A program made the translations under genes and the position numbers. Shown here in pieces: positions 43,301 through 50,938 of a DNA stretch of 64,000 bases (the stretch's first letter is position 1; each line of letters opens with the position of its first letter). The stretch is from NCBI RefSeq assembly GCF_910592395.1, contig NC_088325.1, forward strand, positions 310,001-374,000. Reading direction: 5' to 3'. This DNA is from Lineus longissimus (Eukaryota > Nemertea > Pilidiophora > Heteronemertea > Lineidae). Under the pieces are notes generated by a model. The model worked only from the letters and a program-made list of their open reading frames with translations. It was not told the origin of the DNA and searched no databases.

Positions 43301-46089
43301 CGAAATTGGTGGCTTGCATTGGAACTAACTTTTTCCCCCTTGTATGTCATTAAAGGCATTCAAGTGTGTTGGTCAACCATGACTATCTCCTTTGTCCCTC
43401 CACCATAAGGCCTAGTTTCCCCTTATGACATCACTATTTCGGACACTCAGCGCCCCATTTCTGGAAAGGTGTATACATCACACGAAAGTGCTTAAAAGTA
43501 AAAATCTCCATAAATATTCATGCTGGGAGCTTACCACTGACTTTCTTCTTTATGTGAACAGTAGAAGTGCATCGAATGCTGGAAGGTCCTGTGCCCGAGA
43601 TAAGCCTGAATAAAGCAGAGACATTGCCATGAAATTTTCACTCCATGAAACCTTTTTTATCTGTGAGGGGAATTTCCACTTTCACAGCATTCTCATTAGT
43701 AAAATCCTTAAAACTTGTCCATCTCATCTTCTGAACTGACTTGGTGGATGTTCCCCTTGAAGTCTTCTCTCCGATTGAAAAACTGTCTGGTATCCTACAC
43801 TGTTATCAAAGATACTGGTATGAAATCAATAAAAGCACATTTTCACGCTCCCCAATACCATCAATTTGGGCCTTTATCTGAACAGATGGTTAAGGTTACA
43901 CCCACTGCTTGGCCTGGATGTAAAGTATAAGTATTGCCATGAAGTCTCCATGCCGGGAATCCATTACGGGGAATTCCCACTCTGCATCAGTATTAGGTCC
44001 AATCACTAGCTGATGCTGCCTCCATTAAGTACTGGTTGAACTAATACAGGGTGATCAAAAAAATGTCTACGATATCCCGTATCGCCAAAGTAGAGAGACA
44101 TATAGAAAATCAATGAATATATTATGTTGCTGGTTCGGGTGGGGGTACTAGCTGGTCAGAGTTCAAATAAAACTTGAAGACATGAATAACTTACTAAACT
44201 ATATTGTTCCTTCACCATATACACATCTACACAATCATAGGTCACACAGTTTCACAGTTTGGAAGTCCAAAACCGGTAGTGTTCTTCTCAGGCTGGAGTC
44301 CAGGACCTGAATGCCCACACATAAAATATAGATTCACCAAGAAAATTGGTTTCTAACAACACAGAAAACTTAATGACATAATTACAGCAACAAGCTAGGA
44401 CAGATGGCTTACCAATTAATTATAAGACAAGGGTGGCACAAATTACAAGGTGATTTGTCCACATAGCGTTAATCCCAGAATAAAGGATGTCTCTTAACCA
44501 TGAATGGGTTGTCGCCTAAATGCTAAGCAAACTTACATAAAAGCAATGGTTAAGAAGCGCAACAGCTGTGGGCGTGTTTAATCCTAAGGGAGTTCCCAAA
44601 TTCAGAGTTTGTAGGACAACTAAAGTGAGAAATGGGAATTCTTCATAAAAATTGAAATAAATTATTAAACTTAATTTAAGATGAAAAGCCACCATAAAAA
44701 ATCTCTCCCCCTAAGGACAAACGGGAACAATAATCTCTTCTCTGTAAGATTTAAAATAAGACTACATGCTTGGCTTACCATGTGTTATACAGTAGAACCT
44801 CTCTATTAAGGACACCCTTGTGACAGACAAGTGCTGTCCTTAATAGAGAGGTGTCCGGATTACAGAGGTCATGTCAGTGAAGACAACCAATTTGGGACCA
44901 GACACAGATGTTCTTAATAGAGAGGGTGTAGGTAATAGAGATGTGTCGGATAAGGGAGGTTCCGTGGTGTTTATTTTAGTCGGAGGTATTCCAAGCATGA
45001 AGTGACCTGGTTGTAAAGTGGATGTATTTCCATGTAATGTCTTCTCAAGGCAATGGATAGGAATCCCCTATTTCAACATATCAACACCTACGATGCCTTG
45101 AGATTAACAAAACATCCTGCATGGTGCCCGCATATCGAAAATTTAAAAAATATTGCAAATTTAAAAAATATTGCATATTTAACAAATATCGCAAATTTAA
45201 CGAATATCGCAAATTTAACAAATTTAACAAATTTAACAAATATCGCAAATTAAAAATAATGATTTTTTTTTATAAAAATTAAAAATAATGAATTTTTTTT
45301 AATTAAAATTAAAAAATTATAAAAATGAATTTTTTATATAGAAATCTTTGCAAATTGCTACAATAAAAAGACGAGTGAATCCTACTGATTTCACCTTCTT
45401 TTCATTGTTGAGTCACGCTAAACGGTGCTGCCACCTCCTGGGAGAAAAAGAAGTCGAAGATGGCCTTCCAAAGTTTGAACCAGTCAGCACAGTCACCCTT
45501 GTCGTGTTATACCTTTAACCGACTTTTCATTGTTGAGTTGTTTACATTTCAGACACCGAAGAAAAAGTCTCCAAAAAGTGCCACATCCTCGGAGAAGAAG
45601 AAGAAATCAAAGAGAGTCAGCTTCATAATGGCAAGAAACATGGAACAAGGTTCGTTCGAAAGAGATTATCGGGAAAAGAGGCCTTTTTATTTTCCGGAGC
45701 AATTTTACCAAATGGGCGCAAGTAGAATATAGATGGAAAGGAGAATGCTTGTGACACCTTGGTCAACAGAGCTGAGGTGTTATTGGGATTGACATACCTT
45801 ATCAAGCTCATCCTATCACTGTTGTTCTTTAAAAAAAATGATTTATTTTCCAGATTTCAAGGACAGTCTCAACGTCAGTCCGGTACCACCGTTCGTCCCA
45901 GACAAAAGGCCGGAAAACAGTATCCTGAAATCACCAGCGGTCACTCCGAAACAGATGTTACGCGCGAAGCAGCTTCAACTACTGTTGAAAAACAAGACAC
46001 CAACAATGTCACCATTGGCAAAAAGTCCGAAATCAGTTCAGAGGATGATGCAGAAAAAAAACAAAAACAAAAAAAGGAGCAGTATATAA
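34309..46089 (+). CDS. RRP1: Ribosomal RNA processing protein 1 (RRP1/RRP1B, Nop52 family; nine exons, 928 aa)
   Basis: Nucleolar factor for 60S pre-ribosome maturation. Exons: 34309-34444, 34795-35021, 35422-35613, 36032-36096, 36420-36623, 37177-37328, 37787-39264, 45553-45649, 45854-46089, joining in frame to TAA. The Nop52 domain covers about residues 8-210, with QKLACNDRTVRDRGVKKLRK, DLVKIWKGLHYCMW and EWYGIDRLRIDKF matching the family. Exon 7 encodes an acidic SDDSDDSDED stretch and a long Lys/Ser-rich low-complexity tail. Exon 8 contains KRVSFIMARNM, aligned with the PP1-binding KVTF motif of human RRP1B, and exon 9 a conserved SILKSP element. A second RVxF-like motif (KHVNF) is at 38806-38820. 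Vertebrates have two paralogues, RRP1 and RRP1B; this looks like the single pre-duplication gene. Intron 7 (6.3 kb) contains an antisense gene. Confidence 0.93.
35255..35400 (-). repeat. Dispersed AGAACCTCTCTATTAAGGAC repeat, copy 1
   Basis: Located in RRP1 intron 2. It includes 'aacacctctctatcaaggac' followed by 'agcacttgtcagtcc' and 'gtccttactagagaggttctactg', that is, two inverted half-sites facing each other. Related copies are at 35640, 44789 and 46318. Confidence 0.7.
35640..35795 (-). repeat. Dispersed AGAACCTCTCTATTAAGGAC repeat, copy 2
   Basis: RRP1 intron 3, starting just after the exon 3 donor. Contains ggacacctctctattaagga, 'aacatttgtcagttcc' and 'aatagagaggttctactgcac'. The inverted half-sites could form a hairpin. 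Confidence 0.7.
36706..37065. repeat. 68-bp tandem repeat, about five copies, RRP1 intron 5
   Basis: The unit is built on gatcacatgaccagtggtcac, 'atgaccaggaaatcatgaaatgg' and aaacattgttttgtcattac. One copy lacks the first part. Each unit carries two or three copies of tcacatgacc. It is intronic and does not reach either splice site. Confidence 0.9.
39605..39610 (-). terminator. Polyadenylation signal candidate for the ankyrin-cGLR gene
   Basis: AATAAA on the minus strand (TTTATT on plus), 230 bp past the stop codon at 39840. If used, the antisense gene ends inside RRP1 intron 7, 340 bp from RRP1 exon 7. Confidence 0.4.
39840..43045 (-). CDS. Ankyrin-repeat cGAS-like receptor / Mab-21-domain protein (two coding exons, 992 aa)
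   Basis: Predicted cytosolic sensor-type nucleotidyltransferase. Coding exons are 42766-43045 and 39840-42538; the junction (AAAG|GTAATT ... TTTTTCAG|TCACGG) keeps the frame. An acceptor-like gatgacag just before the ATG suggests a further 5' UTR exon. Residues 12-93 are two copies of a 41-aa low-complexity repeat. About 138-577 hold ten clear ankyrin repeats (pattern TPL..AA..GH..VV.LLLDRGA) and two or three weak ones. About 627-950 match the Mab-21/cGAS fold: GSMAES...PDEFDIIL, then SVDLVPVLHFADWP, YRITFSLLE, SYFLKTVF and GFIPMFWMPKINL. The acidic triad is present (E669, D671, D759). No insertion resembling the mammalian cGAS zinc thumb is seen. It lies wholly inside RRP1 intron 7, antisense. 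Whether it makes a cyclic dinucleotide, and in response to what, is unknown. Confidence 0.85.
39963..40940 (-). other. cGAS-like/Mab-21 nucleotidyltransferase domain with intact acidic triad
   Basis: Region of the nested gene covering about residues 627-952. The GS loop is residues 656-657, followed by the E-F-D motif with E669 (codon 40812-40814) and D671, and the third acid D759 (40542-40544) in SVDLV. In human cGAS the equivalent positions (GS..., EFD, SVD) bind Mg and are required for activity; many Mab-21 proteins have lost them. The C-terminal half preserves the helical landmarks RxxFSxxE, K.L and SYxxKT. Activity is inferred from residue conservation only. Confidence 0.8.
41088..42407 (-). 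other. Ankyrin repeat region of the nested gene
   Basis: At least ten consecutive units of about 33 residues, such as GDTPLSMAAHHGHENVVRLL and EWTPIHGAAYFGKLDVMRIL, each ending in GA.IE. The last two or three units (near MAAAISHGHFECVRLLHSLG) are degenerate. Ankyrin stacks normally mediate protein or ligand binding, so this part is likely the sensing or scaffold module. Confidence 0.92.
42767..43012 (-). repeat. 123-bp in-frame duplication in exon 1 of the ankyrin-cGLR gene
   Basis: Two near-identical 123-bp copies (43012-42890 and 42889-42767) encode RKHDASSVLPAQQTSC... twice. They differ at a D/H position and in the last two codons. The second copy ends one base before the exon boundary at 42766, so this duplication also abuts a splice donor. 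Confidence 0.93.
43046..44788. other. RRP1 intron 7 upstream of the nested gene
   Basis: Presumed promoter and 5' UTR side of the antisense gene. Apart from the dispersed repeat at 43137 I see no coding exon with convincing splice signals and no TATA box at a credible position. Confidence 0.35.
43137..43290 (+). repeat. Dispersed repeat (GGCCATTTGTC family) in RRP1 intron 7
   Basis: Runs tctccacaaggccatttgtc, 'ccaccctaccttgg', 'gctctagaatcttgtcaatag', followed by 'gggccaccctaccctccctc'. It lies just upstream of the ankyrin-cGLR start and could overlap that gene's promoter or 5' UTR. Confidence 0.75.
44789..44965 (+). repeat. Dispersed AGAACCTCTCTATTAAGGAC repeat, copy 3
   Basis: Begins cagtagaacctctctattaa, followed by 'ggacacccttgtgacagacaagtgctgtccttaatagagagg'. 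The two halves are inverted relative to each other. A third partial copy of 'cttaatagagagg' follows at about 44912. Confidence 0.8.
45125..45345. repeat. AT-rich minisatellite, 18-bp unit
   Basis: Tandem variants of caaatttaaaaaatattg and caaatttaacaaatatcg, followed by a second AT-rich stretch with aaaattaaaaataatg. Simple-sequence intronic DNA upstream of RRP1 exon 8. Confidence 0.85.
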
Positions 46090-46317
46090 AGATGTTCGGA
46101 CAATTGGAAATATAGAGTTTGAAATGAATGTTTTACATGTCACGTTTGATAGTATCATTGCCGGTATGTAAGTTACTTGAGTGTATCTGCATGGTCAGGC
46201 GCACACACACGATTCATGAGTTATTATTGGCACACACTCTGGAGTTGCTATTGGCACTTGTTGTCAAGTTGCAATTGGCACTTGTTGTCAAGTTGCAATT
46301 GGCACTTGGACAGGAAT

Positions 46318-46505
46318 TACAGTAAAACCTCCCTTAGCAGACACCTCTCTACTAAGGACACTTCTCTACTAAGGACACTGCATTTGGCCCCAAGTTGGTC
46401 ATTCCCATTGAATTTGACCACTTTAATCAGGACACCTCTCTATAATAAAGGACAGCACTTGCCAGTCCTAAGGGTGTCCTTAATTGAGAGGTGTCCTGAT
46501 TTAAA
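46318..46505 (+). repeat. Dispersed AGAACCTCTCTATTAAGGAC repeat, copy 4
   Basis: Lies 230 bp after the RRP1 stop, so probably in or just beyond its 3' UTR. Contains cagtaaaacctcccttagca, 'cacctctctactaaggacac' twice and the inverted end 'tccttaattgagaggtgtcc'. An AATAAA near 46445 within it could serve RRP1 as a polyadenylation signal. Confidence 0.75.
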
Positions 46506-46569
46506 TCAGCACTCATTGTGGAGTTACAATTAGCACTTATTCTGGAGTAGCCATAAGATTTCATTCTGG

Positions 46570-47187
46570 AGTTAACACTCCGATCATGGCTAGGCCTTAT
46601 CTCTGGATGTTTTGATCAGACAGGTGATTGGTACATGTACCACTCCGATCATGGCTAGGCCTTATCTCTGGATGTTTTGATCAGACAGGTGATTGGTACA
46701 TGTACCACACTTGTTCTGGAGTAGTCATAAGCTTTCATTCTGGAGTTAACACTCCGATCATGGCTAGGCCTTATCTCTGGATGTTTTGATCAGACAGGTG
46801 ATTGGTACATGTACCACTCCGATCATGGCTAGGCCTTATCTCTGGATGTTTTGATCAGACAGGTGATTGGTACATGTACCACACTTGTTCTGGAGTAGTC
46901 ATAAGCTTTCATTCTGGAGTTAACACTCCGATCATGGCTAGGCCTTATCTCTGGATGTTTTGATCAGACAGGTGATTGGTACATGTACCACTCCGATCAT
47001 GGCTAGGCCTTATCTCTGGATGTTTTGATCAGACAGGTGATTGGTACATGTACCACTCCGATCATGGCTAGGCCTTATCTCTGGATGTTTTGATCAGACA
47101 GGTGATTGGTACATGTACCACTCCGATCATGGCTAGGCCTTATCTCTGGATGTTTTGATCAGACAGGTGATTGGTACATGTACCACG
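46570..47187. repeat. 65-bp array with higher-order structure, eight copies
   Basis: The unit begins actccgatcatggctaggcc and ends tgattggtacatgtaccac. The first six copies are arranged in pairs separated by a 42-bp spacer (cttgttctggagtagtcata...), a higher-order repeat; the last copies are adjacent. Each unit ends in the palindrome tggtacatgtacca. Confidence 0.95.
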
Positions 47188-47320
47188 CTTCAAAACTTCA
47201 GATTTTGAGATGGTGTTGACATGCCACATTTGGTTCACTGCCAGCGCTGGCACTGAGAGGGTTAATGCATTGCTTACCAGCAGATCCAGGTGAATGGGTT
47301 ATATCAACATTGTTTGTAAC

Positions 47321-47431
47321 CTGATTCTCCTCTGCCTTGGCAAGTCTGAAATACAAGATGGGCTTGATGTTGATGTTATCTCTCAGGCAGAGTTCCTCGA
47401 TGGACCGATCGTAGCCCAAACAAGCTATTAC
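47321..47431 (-). CDS. Candidate 37-codon exon of an unidentified minus-strand gene
   Basis: Flanked by an acceptor (gctgcag|GTAATAG) and a donor (AATCAG|GTTACA), this 111-nt phase-symmetric block reads VIACLGYDRSIEELC...KPILYFRLAKAEENQ without a stop. The composition looks protein-like but I recognise no family and could not join it to neighbouring exons. The pyrimidine tract is poor. It may be a real exon, an exon relic or chance. Confidence 0.25.
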
Positions 47432-47528
47432 CTGCAGCAGTCTCTACTCTGGTAATTGCCAAGTTCCTCGATGGACCGATGGTAGCCCAAACAAGCTATT
47501 ACCTGCATCAGTCTCTACTCTGGCAATT
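47391..47528 (-). repeat. 68-bp duplication including the acceptor of the candidate exon
   Basis: The block containing gttcctcgatggaccgat, 'gtagcccaaacaagctattacctgca' and 'cagtctctactctgg' occurs twice in a row. On the minus strand each copy carries gcag|gtaatagcttgtttgg, so the exon start and its acceptor are duplicated. Confidence 0.85.
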
Positions 47529-47639
47529 GCCAGTCATCACTCAAAGCTCCAAATTGACTGGCTCAAAGATTCATTTTTAGCGCCCGAGAAGATCAAAAGA
47601 GTGGTCTATATCGCTAGCCGTGCGAAATCACCTTTAATG

Positions 47640-48062
47640 TTGTTGTATGGCTTTATCTGGCTACGATTTGTGCATCGAGCATCTCTGCCTGACTGGTAGT
47701 GGTAGGCCTATATGTATGGCTTTATCTGGCTACGATCGGTGCATCGAGCATCTCTGCCTGACTGGTAGTGGTAGGCCTATATGTATGGCTTTATCTGGCT
47801 ACGATCGGTGCATCGAGCATCTCTGCCTGACTGGTAGTGGTAGGCCTATATGTATGGCTTTATCTGGCTACGATTTGTGCATCGAGCATCTCTGCCTGAC
47901 TGGTAGTGGTAGGCCTATCTGTATGGCTTCATCTGGCTACGATCGGTGCATCGAGCATCTCTGCCTGACTGGTAGTGGTAGGCCTATCTGCATGGCTTTA
48001 TCTGGCTACGATCGGTGCATCGAGCATCTCTGCCTGACTGGTAGTGGTAGGCCTATCTGCTC
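47640..48062 (+). repeat. 69-bp tandem repeat, six copies
   Basis: The unit begins atggctttatctggctacga and continues through a gtgcatcgagcatctctgcc segment. About 30 bp of it (ggctacgatcggtgcatcga...ctctgcctga) match the candidate exon at 47321-47431 in inverted orientation. Since 69 is divisible by three, the array is open for 149 codons (a MALSGYDRCIEHLCLTGSGR unit), but there is no evidence it is translated. Confidence 0.93.
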
Positions 48063-48649
48063 TGTCAGCCTGACAACCTCAGGAATCCAATGGTGAAAAC
48101 GTTGTAACTCGTGCTGTGGGAAGGCTCTACCGACAGGTAGCAGCTCATAAACAATTCCTCTTCTAACTTGACGTACAGGTTGTATTCCGTTTTTTGCGGT
48201 TTTAACTGCTGAGAATAGTTGTGCTGTGTATTGTAATGCCGAGTTGTTTTGGCTGGATGCTGTTTGAAAATGGCTGCACATTTTCATTTCTTCCACACTT
48301 GCTTACACTTAAACCCCATCTCGCAAACCCTGGGTTCAAGTGATGACTCATCTGAGTAACTTCTAGTGCATAGCATCACAATGCTTGACACATGTACTAT
48401 GAGAACCTCTCACTGTGGTGCTCAAGCAGGAAATGATGAGGGGACCTGTTGACCGCGACCTTCTGTATCCACGATTTGGGATTCACATGGGTTTTGACGT
48501 ACCATACTCCCTGGTGTAAGAGTCATCCAACGAACTGGTTGAAAGAGAGATTTCCAATCAATGAAATTTCTCCACATTCACATTATCAAGCTCAATGCGT
48601 AACTTGTGTTCCAAGAACAGATCTTGATTTAAAAAATTTTAAAATTTTA

Positions 48650-49085
48650 ATTTAAGAATCATGGTGAGTCATTAATTTTTGTCACTGAGGTGATAACGAT
48701 ATTATCATCCTACCAGAAGTGATAAGGAAATAAGTCATTTTGTCATTCAATTATAATTTCAAAAGAGGTGACAATCATTTAAGTTTACTGGCACATTATA
48801 ATTGAAAAGCTGGTTTGTATTAGTTTTATTATCATTATTGAAGAGGTGATTTCAAAATTAATCAATTTTGCCACCAAAACCTATAATTGAAATTGGTGGC
48901 AAGTTGAGTGTTACTTTGACCACCATATTATAATTGAAAAGGTGGCTTGAAAATCAATTCACTTCACCACTGAATAATGAACGAATTAGTGAAAATAGTT
49001 CCTTTTTGCCACCAGGATGTTATTCATGCAGTTATGGACAGGGTGAGAAAAATCCCTCCTAATTATAATTGAGGAGGTGAAGGGC
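48650..49085. repeat. Degenerate repeat built on ATTATAATTGAAAAGGTGG
   Basis: The phrase ttataattgaaaaggtgg and variants (ataatttcaaaagaggtg; ctataattgaaattggtgg; ctaattataattgaggaggtg) recur about six times at 50-80 bp intervals. Non-coding and AT-rich. Confidence 0.65.
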
Positions 49086-49199
49086 CTAAGTCATGGTACA
49101 GCCAGATAGAGAGTGCATTTATGAATATGTGTCGTTTTTATGGGGTCGTTGACTCTTGAAAGACAATCTATAACATAAGGTAGAGTGGTACAATTACGG

Positions 49200-49611
49200 T
49201 CATGGGCCCATTTGTGCAAAATAAGTTTTGTTACCAATGCTGGTGTTAAGACTAATGGTGTCACCTGAGTGAGAAAACGCCAGCGTCAGTGACAACACTT
49301 GTTTTTCACAACTGGGCCCTGAAAAGATAACAAAAAGTTTTAGAGTGAATGCCAGCATTCGGGCCAACCAGACCCAGGTGTAATTCAAGCCCCTCAAGTG
49401 TAGAAAACAGCTCACAGTGTGCATCACTGCACATGAACACTGTAATTGTACCACCTTTCTTTACCTGTGATTCAATGGAAAGATTTGAAATTGTAAATCT
49501 TTTACGACTTTTAAGTTTTCTCTTCAAGTGTTTTGCCACATGAAAACAAGTTGAACATGCAGTATATTTTGTGTGGTCATCAATAGACAAGTATGTGATT
49601 TGCTTCCTCAC
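49200..49611 (-). other. Unassigned coding-like fragment
   Basis: The minus strand reads open for 101 codons with a Cys/His-containing stretch (YTACSTCFHVAKHLKRKL). A possible donor (TCACAG|GTAAAG) falls at 49465 and a good acceptor (ttatcttttcag) at about 49320. I cannot assign a family or a consistent exon chain, so it is listed only as a region to compare with transcripts. Confidence 0.2.
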
Positions 49612-50938
49612 TTGTGATGGTGAGAAATAAAAGGATTATGCAAGGAATCTTTCTTCTTATTGAGTCTGTAATGAGAATATTTCAGAGTCCAGACATACCT
49701 GTGTGGGAAGATCAGAGGCATGGTCCGACCAACAGCCTTGTAATGCGAGTTTGACTCATGGGAAGGATCACCAATTCATCTTTGTCCTTCAGCAAGGCAC
49801 TCTACTCAACTTGCTTCTCCACCAAAGGGTATATGGTGTTGATAATTCACCTCCAGATAGATCAGAAGTGGGGAAAGGGGTGAGAGACAGGGTGTCTCGA
49901 CAAAGACCATCCCCTTAACAAGAACACAAGTAAAGATAGTTTTTAAACGAATACTTTATTATGTGGAATAATATACAAAATGGACATTCAACAAACATGC
50001 AGTCAACTGGAGTCATGGAGTCAAATTGTACTCAATAAATTAGATAATCTCGATAATTATTTACATACTTGGAGCAGAGAAAGTGGAAACTGATGAGGAA
50101 GGTCCTGAGCGGTACTTCTATTGACACACAAAATCAGTGTTGTTGGATTTATTCATTTTTGCAACTAAAATAAACAAGAAGTTTGTTTACGAGTTCATGA
50201 TAGGGCTAGGAGTAACCAAGCCATCTGTCAATCTCAAAATGATGGTGTATTTTGAAACTTTGAATTTTCACCACAAAATCATGACTGCAATAACTGAATA
50301 TTACAACTTTGTGATTGGATGTGGTTGAGTTATTGCTACACTGAAAAATAGTACAAATAAAACGACAACAATCACATAACAATACATTGATGACTGATAG
50401 ACCTAACTGGCCTTAATAAGTACATGTGGAAGGACAGGACATAACTTACTCCAGAATTATGCGATGATGTCTTATAAAAATACTAAAACCCTGATAATTT
50501 GCCGTGGGAGCAATTAACATACGAGTGAGGTACAGCTTCAGCCGTCGTTAGTAGAATGCCACAAGATGCCATTAGAAGTTCCGCGGTGTATGATATCCAT
50601 TTCGTAAGTGCCTTTTATAGAAGTCCATTTTGTCAGTCGATGAAAAAAACCTTGTTTATTCCACTGAAACTTGGCAACAAGATGAAGGTGAGAGGTTGCT
50701 ACGATGTCAGCCTATGCCATTCTCTTTCTCAACACTACACACTTCTGAGAATACTAAGGTTTGACAACCAGTTGACTATTTTGAATCCATATTGGTTTTA
50801 CAAACGCGACTTCTTTCCATGAACAGTAGAAAGTTTCTGCAAACCAACCACAGCGATCTTGTTGCCAAGAAAAACCAGAAAAGCAAGGTTTTTCCATCGA
50901 TAAAAATTGTCTTTAAAAATGTTTTTGTGCACTGATGT

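Noticed and set aside
47647-48096. 149-codon repeat protein of 23-aa units
   Set aside because: Simple 69-bp tandem repeat with no flanking gene structure; openness follows from the unit being a multiple of three.
48006-48296. 96-codon minus-strand frame as a gene
   Set aside because: No family recognised, its end runs into the 69-bp array, and no consistent splice partners were found.
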